NCBI GenBank assembly: GCA_036365145.1
Contig: JAEOAD010000699.1
Coordinates: 8,901,001 to 8,965,000 of the forward strand
Direction of reading: 5' to 3'
Origin: Orientallactaga sibirica
Lineage: Eukaryota; Chordata; Mammalia; Rodentia; Dipodidae
Length of the DNA stretch: 64,000 nucleotides
Shown in pieces: positions 33,572-44,939 of the stretch. The notes below the pieces were generated by a model, which saw only the letters and a list, made by a program, of their open reading frames with translations, was not told the DNA's origin and made no database searches. The position numbers and the translations under genes are program-made. The first letter of the stretch is position 1; the number at the start of each line of letters is the position of its first letter.

Positions 33572-34330
33572 ACACAGTATTTTGTTTTGATTCTTATCAT
33601 GATAGAATCAAATGTGGAAGTGCACATATGCCACATACACACACAACCTAATTTTCTTATTTTATCAAGCATTCTACTACTTACATATGTGTGGGTGGTT
33701 CAACTTCATTATGGGCACTGCCCACACCACACTAGCAAACACAAAGCACTGACTCATAATTGGCTCATTGTAGAACAGTGGTAAGCTGCTTCCCTTGGCC
33801 CCGAGGGCACTTATCTTCAAACAGGGCACACCACTTTAGACTACATCTTTGCCTCTGAGGGTATGTGCTCTGACTGAGACGATGAAGCTTCTGTAGCAAC
33901 CTATCCAGAAGGTAGTGAAGCAGGACAGAAACCAGAGAACCAGCAGCATTCTTTCATGAAGTCTTCAAGACGGTTGACTATGCCCCTTCATCTTTCTATC
34001 TCTCAAATTTGACCTATGCTCATTTGCTGTGGGTTTCCAAGATGTTCTCTGAGAACAGGAAGCACAAGTGAATTATGGGGGTACTGCATGGGAAATTCTT
34101 GCTAGTGTCCTTTTAACAATGTAATCTGTCCCCTACCTGCCGATTCTAGTTCTGTTACCCTTATTCTTTCTTTCATTTTCTTTTAGGGGATCACCCTACT
34201 ATTCCCTAAACTTTGCAAGGATGCTCCTTTATCAGGCAATTTTCAGTTGATGTTTGTTCTGACTGGGGCAACATTCTTATGGATATTTATGTAAATATAT
34301 CATTCATGTCTTCTTTTTTTTTTTTTTTTC
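33570..34330. other. Unique DNA, no gene seen
   Basis: Nothing recognised; ends in a T16 run at 34,314-34,329. Confidence 0.5.
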
Positions 34331-34640
34331 TCATTGCTGGAAGACTTTACCTTACCCTAACAAAAGCAGTTTAAGGAAAGAAAAGGGTTTAATTTGCTTA
34401 AAGTTTAGAGGGGAAGTTTAGTTATGGTGGAGAAGGGAAGGCATGGCAGGCCACAGCACCAGATTCAGGAAAAAGAGGACAGCAAGGTGGGTGGGCTAGA
34501 GCATTTCAGTGATACACTTCCTCCAGCAAGGCTCTGTGTCCTAAAAGTTCTACAGCCTTCCCAAAGAGTGCTACCAGGTAGGTATTAAGTATTCAGCAAT
34601 TGGACCCGCTGGGGCTACATTTTACACTTAAACACCACAA
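34331..34640 (-). mobile_element. MaLR-type LTR
   Basis: CATTGCTGGAAGACTTTACC start, AAAGGGTTTAATTTGCTTAA, GAAGGGAAGGCATGGCAGGC, ACACTTCCTCCAGCAAGGCT and AACACCACA end are the antisense order of rodent MaLR LTRs. Confidence 0.75.
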
Positions 34641-34861
34641 TAGATTTCTGACTTCTGTACAGATAATTCCTCCTATGTAAGGTCCTCCCCAAAGAGCTTT
34701 AACATGCCCTAACCACAGAATTCAGTGTTCTAATTATTCAACTACTTTTTTTGATCTACTGCAATCATCACCATAAGACATCCATCCTTACTGATTTCTT
34801 GTTGCTATACTAGAACAGAACTTATCAAATTGTCTTTATTTTGTTCCTAATATTAGTCCAA

Positions 34862-34945
34862 GGAATGAATAAATGAGATAGAAATTATCATTCCCATATT
34901 CAAATTAAGAAACTAAAGTTTTGAGAGCTTTATTGACCTGCTGAG
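34862..34945 (-). mobile_element. MIR fragment
   Basis: AAATTATCATTCCCATATTC then AAGAAACTAAAGTTTTGAGA follow the antisense MIR core. Confidence 0.55.
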
Positions 34946-35070
34946 GATCTGTTTCTAAGAAGAACACTGCTCTGCATACATGGTGGATGAGATGCTTAGA
35001 GTCCTGCTTGATGGATCAGAGAGACACAAGCTAAGGTTCCCCGTGTTGTGCTGATGGTTGTGGCATGTTT

Positions 35071-35272
35071 TTTTTTTTTTTTTGTTTTGTTTTGTTTTGT
35101 ATTTTTGTTTGTTTGCTTGCTTATTATTTGTATTTTGAGGTAGGGTCTCATTCTAGCTCAAGCTGACCTGGAATTCACTATGTAGTCTCAGAGTGGCCTT
35201 GAACACATGGCAATCCTCCTATCTCTGCCTCCTGAGTGCTGGGATTAAAGGCGTGTGCCACCATGCCCAGCT
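35071..35272 (-). mobile_element. B1 SINE with target duplication
   Basis: TTTTG-rich antisense tail, GTAGGGTCTCATTCTAGCTC and GGCGTGTGCCACCATGCCCA. TGGCATGTTT (35,061) and TGGCATATTT (35,272) flank it. The minus frame at 35,178-35,444 runs out of the SINE. Confidence 0.93.
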
Positions 35273-35281
35273 GGCATATTT

Positions 35282-35979
35282 GAAAGTGAAGGACTTTAAT
35301 GTTGGCTGGTTTTGTAGTCACTGAAAGTCCTTCTAGACTTATACTTGTGGCTACCATCCTGCAAAGCCTAGAGAAAACATGTCTCTTGAGAACATTCTTG
35401 GCATTTCTTAGACACACATTTGATTGTTCAGTGTCAACACTCAAGAACCTAAGTGGGATATAATCTTCATTACTTAATAATTATATTTCAATTTCAAAAA
35501 TGTTCTTCCTATTTGTTTTCTGGGACTCTCTTTTGAATTTGTCAAGTAATTAGTTGATCAGCATACCTTTCAGCATCAAGTGGTATTTTATCTTAATCTA
35601 AGCTGTCGTTAATAACAAGGTATCCATGATGTGATAATTTAATTCAAAACCTCCAGAGACTTTCTTACATTATATTTGTCATACAAAAGCGAGACCTACT
35701 CAAGTGGAATGTGAATATCTGTGTTTAGTTATATTTAGCACTGCTACTAAACTGTGAACTAAAGATATAGCTATGCTGGGCATAATATTTACAGTACATA
35801 AAAATAAAATAGGTAATATTTATTTACCATAATAATACTTTTTCATGCCACACATTTCATGATCAATTTAACTTAGAAATATAGCAATGGGAGCTCTATT
35901 GACACAATCATTTAGCTCATGGATCTATAAAGATACACACATCAGTTTGTTTTGGGTATTAACTAATAACCCCATCACT
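35282..35979. other. Unique DNA, no gene seen
   Basis: Nothing recognised. Confidence 0.5.
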
Positions 35980-35988
35980 ATATATTTT

Positions 35989-36161
35989 TGTTTTGTTTTG
36001 TTTTGTTTGTTTTTGTTTGTTTTTCGAGGTAGGGTCTCACTCTGGCTCAGGCTGAACGGGAATTAACTATGTAGTCTCAGGATGGTCTTGAACTCACAGC
36101 GATCCTCCTACCTCTGCCTCCCGAGTGCTGGGATTAAAGGCATGCACCACCACGCCCGGCT
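35989..36161 (-). mobile_element. B1 SINE with target duplication
   Basis: TTTTG/TTTG tail, CGAGGTAGGGTCTCACTCTG and CACCACCACGCCCGGCT. TATATTTTT lies at 35,980-35,988 and 36,162-36,170. Confidence 0.94.
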
Positions 36162-36179
36162 TATATTTTTTTAGTAGAC

Positions 36180-36421
36180 ACCTTCTTCCTCTTCTTCATC
36201 TTCCTTCTTCAAGTTCCTTCCTTTCTCCCTCCCTACCTCCTTCCCTTTATCCCTCCTTTCCTTCTTGTCTGTTTTCTTTATTCTTCTTCCTTCCTCCCTC
36301 CCTCTCTCTATTCCTCCTTTCCCCCATTTTTCCTTCATTTCTTCCTTTCTTTCTTACTTTTTTCATTTATTCCTTTAATTTTACCTTTTCACTCTTTCTT
36401 TCTTCTTTTCCTCTTTCATTT
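36180..36421. repeat. Polypyrimidine tract, about 240 bp
   Basis: Almost wholly C/T on the plus strand, built from CCTT, CCCT and TTCTT blocks with few purine interruptions. The 99-codon plus frame here encodes only Ser/Pro/Phe/Leu-rich low-complexity sequence. Confidence 0.95.
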
Positions 36422-36451
36422 TGAATAGTATGAACTCTTCAATATGCATTT

Positions 36452-36776
36452 CTGTGGTGGTATGAACACTAGTCTCATATGTTTGAACTAGTGGCACTGT
36501 TGGGGCAGGTTATGGAACATTTAGGAGATGGTATCTTGCTGGAGGAAGTATGTAACTGGGGATGGGTCTTGAGGTTTTATAGTCCAGCCCCACTAGCATT
36601 CATCTCTCTTTCTACTTCCTCTCTGCTAATGTGATGCAAGATCTTTCCTCTTGTCATGCCATACCCTCTATGATAGACTTCTTAAAACTATCTATAGACC
36701 AAAAATAAATTGTTTCCTTCCTTAAGCGGTTTCTGGTTGAGTATTTAGTCTCAGCAACAAGAAAATAAATTATACA
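36452..36776 (+). mobile_element. MaLR-type LTR
   Basis: TGTGGTGGTATGAACACTAG start, TCTTGCTGGAGGAAGTATGT, TCTTGAGGTTTTATAGTCCA, and TCTCAGCAACAAGAAAATAA end. Starts TG and ends CA. Confidence 0.78.
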
Positions 36777-37097
36777 GTTATTTATATAGGTTTTATTATG
36801 AAATGAATTATATAATTTATAATATGTCAACTTCATACAATACTTTATAGTAGAGATAAAAGCAATTAAAAATGAGGACTACCACACAACCTGATGCAGT
36901 GAATGAAATCTCTTCCTCTCATACATTTTTATCAGCATGAGGGGTACCAAGCACTGAAACTATTGGATAAAAGCACCTGCTTTCTTTTATCAGGCATGTT
37001 CAGGTTTGTAATATGTACTAAAATACAGTGATTGCTTAGCTTGTTCCTTACACCAGGAATATCTAGGGTATTCTGTTATTTTTCAACACCTTTCATT
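36777..37097. other. Unique DNA, no gene seen
   Basis: Nothing recognised. Confidence 0.5.
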
Positions 37098-37109
37098 AAG
37101 AGAGATATG

Positions 37110-37320
37110 AGGGCTGAAGAAATTGCTCACCAGTTCAAGGCACTTGTATGTACAGCCTGATGGTCCAGGTTCACTTCCTCACTACCCATCTAAAGCCAGA
37201 TACACAAGGGAGTTCATGCATTTGGAGTTTGTTTGTAGTGGCAGGAGTACTGGCATGCCAATACTCACTCACTTTTTGTCTGTTTCTTTCTCTGTATCTT
37301 TCAAATAAATAAAAATATTT
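37110..37320 (+). mobile_element. DIP-like SINE with target duplication
   Basis: GGGCTGAAGAAATTGCTCAC head, AGTTCATGCATTTGGAGTTT core, AAATAAATAAAA tail. AAGAGAGAT flanks it at 37,098 and 37,324. Confidence 0.9.
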
Positions 37321-37679
37321 AAGAAGAGAGATCAGACAATTATTTGGGCTATTATCGGGTATCCAATTGTAATCCACTTGCTGACATGCAGGGTTTGAAA
37401 AAGTATTGCCAACATCAGATATACTTCCTAAGACTGCTAAGCCACCAATTGTCAAAGACATTTTATAAAATACAAAGTCCAGAACCTTGCATGGAGGCAG
37501 AAAGAGCTGACTGCACCAGGTATAAATTTGGGATGCTTGTTTTTAACTTCAGACCATTTCCACATTTGGGGTCTTATACAATGCTGCAGTTCAATTTTAT
37601 TTTTCCCAGCACATTCATGCTAAATACTTAATCACTATTAGGAACTAGGGTTCTTTAGTGTTTTCCTAGGCTGCAGACA

Positions 37680-37882
37680 CAGGTTTCATGAATGGGAATA
37701 GTGCCTTCTAGAAGAGGCTTCAGAGAGCTGCTTTATGGTTGCCACCATATGAGAAACCAAGAAGGCACCATCTATGGACCATAAATACAGACCTGAGGAG
37801 ACACTGAATCTGCCAAGATTTGGATATAGTATGGTATATCTTCCAGAACTATGAGAAATAAATTTCTATATCTTATAAGCTT
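37680..37882 (+). mobile_element. Ancient LTR fragment (MLT1-like)
   Basis: GAGAAACCAAGAAGGCACCA, CTGAATCTGCCAAGATTTGG and TTCCAGAACTATGAGAAATA-AATTTCT follow the 3' part of mammal-wide MaLR LTRs, including its poly(A) signal. Confidence 0.6.
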
Positions 37883-38049
37883 TTTGATATATTGCTTAAG
37901 AAGCATGAGCTGCACAAGTCAGACAAGCTATCATTGCACAAGGGTTGCACATCCATAAAATGAAACCCTTAGCATTGCCTGCTTCATAGGATCAATATGA
38001 GGCTCAGGAGCTTTAGTCTTTTTGACTCAGCATTTAGCTATTATTATTT

Positions 38050-38260
38050 ATTTTTAAAAAAATATTTTTATTTTTATTTGACACAGGGAGAGAGAGAAAG
38101 AGGAGAGAGAATGGGCATGCCAGGACTCTAGCCACTGCAAACAAACTCCAGAAGCATGTGCCGCCTTGTGCATCTGGCTTACATGAGACTCAGAGAATTG
38201 AACCTGGGTCCTTAGGCTTCACAGGCATGCACCTTAACCACTATTCCATCTCTCCAGCCC
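38050..38260 (-). mobile_element. DIP-like SINE with perfect target duplication
   Basis: Antisense tail TTTTTATTTTTATTTGACAC, body CACTGCAAACAAACTCCAGA, head antisense CCATCTCTCCAGCCC. CTATTATTATTT lies at 38,038-38,049 and 38,263-38,274. Confidence 0.95.
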
Positions 38261-38274
38261 ATCTATTATTATTT

Positions 38275-38873
38275 CTGAGGAGAAGTTGACACTAAAAGCA
38301 CTACCATGTGTGTGGGTCAGGAGACACTGCCCTCCTACATTACTATCATGCCTCCTGAGAGCACAGCTACTAAAAAGCAGTAAGAAGGAGCAAGATGTCA
38401 CTACTCTGTCATCTTTGGGTAGCACTGTGAATCCTGTATCCATACCTGGCCTTTTTTTAGAGTATTCTGAGAAATGCTTTTACTTACATATTCATTCAAC
38501 ACACATTTATTCCATCACACTAAGGTAAAGCATGTAAAACCCCAAAATACTCAAAATCAAAATGTGTTGGACCTACCTTAAAGATCTATGGCTCAGTATA
38601 CAGGGAAACTTGCAGGTATATAGGTGAGTAAATATATAGTACTTTTGGTTTATTTGGGAATGTCACCTAAAAGCCCAGAAGGCAGTTTGAACATGGAGGG
38701 AAAATAGATCAATTCAGTGATGCCAGGAAGCACCAAGAAGAGGAGAAAGAGGAAGAAGAGGAGGAAGAAAAGGTAGAGAGACCTACACAATTTAAAACTA
38801 ATTTTCTTGCTACCTATCCTAATTAAGAAGTTCTTAGGTATTTATATAAATTCTGTTTAAATTACCAATAAGA
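38275..38873. other. Unique DNA with a short purine tract
   Basis: AG-rich AAGAGGAGAAAGAGGAAGAA region at about 38,733-38,782; no gene seen. Confidence 0.5.
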
Positions 38874-39101
38874 GGCTGGAGAAATAGTTTCGTGGTTAAG
38901 ATACTTGCTTGCAAAGCCAAAGGATTCAAGTTCAATACCCTAGGACCCAAGTAAACCAGATGCATGCATTTGGAGTTCATTTGAAGTGACTGGAGGCCCT
39001 AGTGTGCCCATTCTCTCTCTCCCCCTCCCTCAACCTCTATTAATCGGCCTCTTTCTCTCTCTCTCTCTCTCTCAAATAGATAAATGAATAAATATTAAAA
39101 G
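38874..39101 (+). mobile_element. DIP-like SINE
   Basis: GGCTGGAGAAATAGTTTCGT head, TTTGGAGTTCATTTGAAGTG core with a deletion of the GCACAAGGTGG part, long CT tract and AATAAATATT tail. Confidence 0.88.
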
Positions 39102-39194
39102 AAAAAAAGATTTCAATTAATTCTAACCTTTAGTGTTTCCATTTTCCTTTTTTGTTGTCAGTGAGTTGTTTGTCTTGTTTAGATTAGACTCAAT

Positions 39195-39322
39195 GAGATT
39201 TCCCTTTGTGTTTGTTTTATGAAAGGGTCTCATCATGTACTTAAGGTAGTGGAGAACTCTTGATCCTCCTACCTTAACCTCCTGAATGTTGGGATTACAA
39301 GCAAGTGTTACTGAACCCAGCT
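39195..39322 (-). mobile_element. B1 SINE, old
   Basis: GAAAGGGTCTCATCATGTAC, TCCTACCTTAACCTCCTGAA and TGTTGGGATTACAAGCAAGT; diverged antisense B1. Confidence 0.75.
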
Positions 39323-39769
39323 ACTAATTATCTTGAGGTCTAACTAAGAAGCCACCAAGTACTTTGCTACTTAATAAAAATATTTGATTAATTGATGCAT
39401 CTTTTCTGACTAGCAACTGGAACAAGTGTGGTTTGCCATTGCCAGTGCCAATGCCCCTAGGGATCTATCCCCTCACAGTTGTTTGTTTGTGTGATGAGAG
39501 GCAAAGTGTCTACCCTGTCCACCTGAACTGCATTCCCTCTGTCTTCAATCTCTGCTCAGTGTACCCTGTAAGAAGGACCACTAGACTGTCAACCTGTATA
39601 GTGTTAAGGTCCTCAGTTGCCCAGCAACTGGATTCGAGAGATGCTGGCTGGCTGAGTACACTTATCATATTGCAGAGGTAGGAGAGAGGAAGAGAATCTC
39701 GGGAGCAACTATGTTTTCTATTATCTGATATTTAAGTGGAAGAGCATTCCATCATAGTTCTCTACTATA

Positions 39770-40572
39770 TTGATTTGATTCAGGTGTCCTCCATAAACTT
39801 ATGTGTTCTGAATGCTAGGTTCCCAGCTGATGGGAATTTGGAATTAAAGCCTCCTGAGGCAGTGTATTGTTTGGGGGCAGGTTTATGGATATTATAACTG
39901 TAAGGTTTGGGAGTGACCAAGACCACGCAAACCACAATGAGGCAAAGATGAAAGCTTTTGTTCGGGAAAAGCACAAGCTGCCAGGGCCGACTCTCAAGAG
40001 AGGAGCACAGCCAACCTCATTTTTCAGGTAGTGGGCTTTATAGGGGTTTTTCTGTTGGGGGAAGGTGAGAAAGGGAAAAGAACTTATTTGTTAAGTTGAA
40101 TTAAAAAGTTCCTTTAGGGAACATCTTTACATTAGCCATTTAAAATAGCTAGGATGTGGGACCAGAATAGTGATCTGGTGACTTAGGAGATAAGGGGACC
40201 AGGAAACCATGACCTGGGGGTATTGTTAGGCAAGGAAGAGGTAATGGCTGGGTGGTTTCTTGAAGAATGTGGATGATCCACTTCCTTATGCCTTTGTCTG
40301 CATTATGCTATCCTTGGTGACTCCAACTTGGGAGCCCATTCTGACCTAACAATAACCAGCTTCCTCTTGCCAGTGTTTGGCACACTTTCCTGTTGCTATT
40401 GCCCATCTGATGTAGGCCAGAAGATGATGTCCACCCTCTGCTCATGTCATTGTTTCCCCTGCCATCATGGAGCTTTCCCTCGAGTCTATAAGCCAAAATA
40501 AACCCTTTTCTTCCCACAAGCTGCTCTTGGTTGGGTGTTTTCTCCCAGCAATGTGAATCTGACTGCAACATC
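39770..40572 (+). mobile_element. MaLR-type LTR split by a later LTR
   Basis: TGATTTGATTCAGGTGTCCT-CCATAAAC opens it (39,770-39,898). It resumes at 40,352 and ends CCATCATGGAGCTTTCCCTC, AAGCCAAAATAAACCCTTTT and CTGACTGCAACA. The gap is the solo LTR at 39,899-40,351. Confidence 0.68.
39899..40351 (-). mobile_element. Solo retroviral LTR, 453 bp, with 5-bp target duplication
   Basis: Plus-strand ends are TGTAAGGTTTGGGAG and GACCTAACA, so it starts TG and ends CA on both readings. ATAAC flanks it exactly (39,894-39,898 and 40,352-40,356). On the minus strand it has a TATA box (CTATAAAGCC, plus 40,034-40,043) followed by a leader-like 3' part. There is no coding region, so it is a solo LTR left by recombination. 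Family unassigned. Small frames inside are incidental. Confidence 0.82.
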
Positions 40573-40744
40573 TACCATTGCTGCACTTTTCTCTGCCTAT
40601 GTGTCCCCTGTATTTCCTGTATGTGATGTCTGATTCCATCTCAGGCTCTGTGTGTGGTTCCCTTGAAACTGCTAAGTAAGGCAGCATCCCAGGGCCAGGC
40701 ATATAGGAGTTTTCTTCACTCTTTCTTTCCCTTCTTTCATAACT

Positions 40745-40790
<46 letters not shown>
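40745..40790. repeat. (TG)n microsatellite
   Basis: About 22 TG units with one C interruption near the start. Confidence 0.97.
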
Positions 40791-40852
40791 GGGAATATAT
40801 ATGTGTTCATATGTGTGTGTTGGGCATATATATGTGTTCATATGTGTGTGTG
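40785..40852. repeat. 31-bp tandem duplication next to the TG tract
   Basis: Two 31-bp units around TTGGG(A/C)ATATATATGTG and TTCATATGTGTGTG; start-to-start distance is 31 bp (GGG at 40,791 and 40,822). Confidence 0.9.
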
Positions 40853-40915
40853 CATGCACAAGTGTGTAGAGATCAGAGGTCAAGGTTGTATATATTTCAC
40901 AATTGCTCTCCATCT

Positions 40916-41146
40916 TATTTTTTGAGACAGGTTCTTTCACTGAACTTGGATCTCATAATTTCAGCTAGCTTTGCTACCTAAGAAGCCCTAGGGATTCACT
41001 GTTTCTGCCTCCTCAGTGCTGGGTGCTGGGATTATAAATGGATGCTATTACACCCAGCTTTTACATATGGGTGTGTATTGGGAATCTGAACACAAGTCCT
41101 CATACTTGCATAGCAAACTGTTTACCAACCTAGCTATCTTCCAGCC
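40916..41146 (-). mobile_element. B4-type SINE
   Basis: TTTTTTGAGACAGGTTCTTT and CACTGAACTTGGATCTCATA, GGGTGCTGGGATTATAAATG, ACACCCAGCTTTTACATATG, then GGGAATCTGAACACAAGTCC and TAGCTATCTTCCAGCC: antisense B1-like part followed by antisense ID-like part. Confidence 0.82.
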
Positions 41147-41183
41147 TTATTTCTTTGTAACTCTTTATTCATTTATTATTTTA

Positions 41184-41395
41184 ATATTTTATTTTTATTT
41201 ATTTATTTATTTGACAGAGAAAGAGGGGGAGAGACAGAGAGAATGGGCAGGCCCAGGGCCTCCAGCCACTGCCAATGAACTCCAGATGCATGCTCCCCCT
41301 TGTGAATCTGGCTAATATGGGTCCTGGGGAATTGAACCTGTGTCCTTTGGCTTTTCAATCAAATGCCTTAACTGCTAAGCCATCCTTCCAGCCCC
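41184..41395 (-). mobile_element. DIP-like SINE inserted in the tail of a second DIP
   Basis: TATTTTTATTTATTTATTTA tail side, CCCAGGGCCTCCAGCCACTG, GGTCCTGGGGAATTGAACCT, TAAGCCATCCTTCCAGCCCC. It abuts the ATTT tail of the next element. Confidence 0.93.
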
Positions 41396-41396
41396 T

Positions 41397-41447
<51 letters not shown>

Positions 41448-41656
41448 TTTTAGAGGGAGAGAGGCAGAAAATTGGTGTGCCAGGGCCTCAGTCAGTACAA
41501 TTGAACTTCAGACCCTTGTGACACCTAGTGGGCATGTATGATCTTGTACTTGCCTCACCTTTGTGCATCTGGCTTACATGGAATCTGAAGAGTCAAACAT
41601 GGGTCCTTAGGCTTCATAGGCAAGTGCCTTAATCTCTAAGCCATCTCTCCAGCTCT
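41396..41656 (-). mobile_element. DIP-like SINE, long subfamily, expanded (ATTT)n tail
   Basis: (TTTA)n at 41,396-41,450, then ATTGGTGTGCCAGGGCCTCA and the extra long-subfamily segment near 41,525-41,565 in diverged form. The pair is flanked by CTTTGTAACTCTT (41,153) and CTTTGTGACTCTT (41,657). Confidence 0.9.
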
Positions 41657-41670
41657 CTTTGTGACTCTTA

Positions 41671-44600
41671 ATGATTTTTTTGTAATAATTCTCACCCCCA
41701 ATTATGTTTTCAAAAGTCTAATTTATGCACAAATACTATAACTCTGAGACTGTCCTCTTGTTTTGTCATTATTATGCCTAAAACCCTGAAATTATCAATT
41801 GGACAATAAAACTGTGCACTTCTTCCAAATCCTTGGGTTAAATTCTCTGTAATTTCAAGTCATGTTATCATTAATAATAATAATCACAATAACACTCCTA
41901 CCAGCTAAAATTTAATCACACATAGCAGTGTACAAATGCCATGCACTCAAATATCCAGATGTTTACTTTCTGGACAGAATCCTCTAGATAGGAAAAAAGG
42001 GACACCCAGGTGACCCATATATGGCTCCTGGGAACTTATTTCACATCTCTAGTTTTTATTCAAGCTCCAGTTCCCACTATGTTTCCCTTGGAGCAAAAGT
42101 GCTAATGTTCTCTCCATTCCCTGACAGTATTTATTACCTCTAACACCCATTTATCACTTTCCGATGTTGTTTTAGATCATTATTGATCCTTTGATGTGTG
42201 TCCTGTCCCTATACTTTTATCTGCTTTGCTTCAATCTAGTTCCAGATTTCTCCTCCTGTGTGACTCAAATTTTATAGTGGTAGGTACTGTTTCTCAAATA
42301 AAAGCATCATAATTCACTCAGCAAATTTCTCTTGTGTTCCCACATTTATATAGGGTGTACCATATCAGAAAATATTTGATAAGTTTGGTCCCTCTTGACA
42401 CCAGTAATAAGAGGGTAAATACTGTGGTCTAACTCTATGCCAAGTGCATTTTGGACACTGAATAATTCTCCTCATTTTATTAATTTTTGTACAATATATG
42501 TAACAAATATCTCCCTTATACTACAGATAACAAAACTAAAATTTAAGTTATTAAGTAAATGTCTCAAGATCATATAGACCAAGCAAAACTAATCTAAACA
42601 TTTTTGAGTTCTGTAAAAACACCATAAATAAAAACAAAAGCACATTAAACATTCAATGTCAAATGACCTGGCTCTGAGTATCAGGTGCACATGAAACATA
42701 AATGTATTGCATGTTTGGATATAAGGGTCTTATCTTTGAGATATATCACTAAGTGTGAATAAATATCTCCAAATTAAAAAAAAAATACCTGAAATTTGAA
42801 ACCATTTGGGCCCCAACAATTTCAGATAAGGAACACTCATTTCATACTAAAGTGACTTTCAGAGCTGATCCAACCTGATGTCGATAGCTCTTGCCTGCCA
42901 TGCTATTCTGTTGATAATGAAAAAACACATCTTGCAGGTGTGTTCTCTCCTAGAAGGTGCTAACATCTGCATAGTGACCTTTCTATCACATAATACTAAA
43001 CAGAAGAAGACAAGGGAAATTATGATTAAAAAACTGACCCTGCATATCAAGGAGCTGGAAATCATTCTCGATTCTTCAAGTATCAGGACAGTCACTGCAT
43101 TATGGCTCACTGTTGCTGCAGAGCTATTTGAGGGACTGTAGAAGAAAAGCAAGTGGCTCTCCTGTTATGATGTTTAATTCAGTAGGTGAAAAGACCTCAG
43201 TTCAAAACGCTGTTCTGGCCTTATGCTGTACAGAGCTGGCAGTGGAAGGAACAGAATATGTTTCCTTCCCAGGGCATAACTTCTTTTATTCATCTGCTGA
43301 GCCTAGTACTGCCCTGCTTCTGAACTCATCTCCACTGACACAGAGACTCTCTCAAGTCCCAGAGAAACACTTCTAAGCAAAACAATTGTATTACACAGTA
43401 CTTGTCTTTCTCTAATCATTTCCCAAACTTTCTGCCTCTATGTTATGCTTTATAGGCAAATCATAAGATATTTGACAAACTTTTTAAACCACAACTTTCC
43501 TCTGAAACAGGAAGTTACATGTGATGGATAGTTGATTACAAGTGAGTTTGTGTGTGTGTTTATCAGATAATTTTAGTGAATATCATTCTGAAAGCTTGCT
43601 CTGTGATCTGTTGCCTTTCAGCTGCTTCCTCATCATTTGATTGCACCTATAGCATTTTGTTTGGTGCCTATTGTTTAATGAGAAAGGAATTGATCCTTTA
43701 GCAATTACCTACTTATTGGAGACAACCAAGGTCAGCCGTATTCCTGGAAATTTTTAAATGCTGGTAAAATTGAACCAGGAACTTCTTATCTGCCATTGTC
43801 TCTTAGATATTAAATGATTGGATTAAATAAAATCTGATTCTGCTATTTTGGATGATTGACAGTATCTTCCACTAATTCTTCATTACTTCCCTATTGTTTT
43901 TTCAGGGTTTCCTTTGTTTTATTGTCATGGCTGGGTGTCATTGCTTGGTTGAAGTATCCGGTTTGCTAAGATTTTTTTTTTCTTCCTTCTCTTCATCCAC
44001 ACACTTTCTTTATCATGCAACCATGTGAAGCTGCATGACTTACCTTTCACATTTTTTTGCATTCTCTAGTGATGGGGCTTTGTGGACATTTTCTACAACC
44101 CTGTTGCTATTATGAATCAGAAACTAGATTTCAAGCTTCAAAACTCTCAGGGTTAAGCTGCATTGAAAAAGAGGGAAAAATAAATGAGAAAACTTAAAGA
44201 TTCAGAATAAAAGACTATTTGTTAGAATTAAGCAATGCTATTACCTCAAACCAATCTCGTAAATACATCATCCACCAGTTTGTACCAGGAAGTACTGTTC
44301 TTTCAGTACTTTCTGAATCCATGTTCTCTCATTTTTTTCTAACTTAGTAATTATGACAGCAGCTAGTAAATGTATCACTGTGCTTATGGCAATCATCATC
44401 GTTACCCTGCTGTTACTGGTAGAAAGAACTCCCTTGCACACAAGAAACCCTTCAAATCCCTAGGGCATTTTTTTGGTTTTAAAATGGAAGTAAACCAGTT
44501 ACTTGGAATGCCTTTGTCTGCATCTGCCAATGACAACAAAAGTTTCACAGTTTTCAAGGATGAAAAGCTCTTTACACCTTATACCTTGGTTCTTTCTCTA

Positions 44601-44769
44601 TTATACTCTAAGTTGATATTCTTTGATAAAAGAGTGCTTTAGCCACATTTGACCTATATGAACATGTAGAGTGTAGACACCAAAGTAAATTCAGAGGCTA
44701 AGCAAGGTCCTTTATCTTCATCCACTGGTACAAATGCATGAGACTGTATTCATGTGAGCTGCACATGTC

Positions 44770-44771
<2 letters not shown>
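41671..44771. other. Mostly unique DNA, no lineage-specific SINE for 3 kb
   Basis: 42,420-42,590 resembles a minus-strand MIR or related old repeat (TCTATGCCAAGTGCATTTTG, then AAAACTAAAATTTAAG and GTCTCAAGATCATA). Frames near 42,859-43,376 on both strands lack motifs. No gene seen. Confidence 0.5.

Positions 44772-44801
<30 letters not shown>
44772..44801. repeat. (AC)n microsatellite
   Basis: 15 AC units, pure. Confidence 0.97.
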
Positions 44802-44804
<3 letters not shown>

Positions 44805-44939
44805 TTGATGCCCCTCATGATTATCTTAGCCCATTTTCTGCCACTGAGTATAAGGATATTTTCAGACTTGTCCAAATGTTGGATTTTTGTAATTATGGTT
44901 GGGTTTTCTTTTATCTTGCTCTACACGGAAAATAAAATT

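Noticed and set aside
40442..40981. Overlapping frames rich in Thr-His or Cys-Val
   Set aside because: Translation of a TG/CA microsatellite; same for frames at 7136-7403, 22,468-22,797, 46,345-46,662 and 55,450-55,705.
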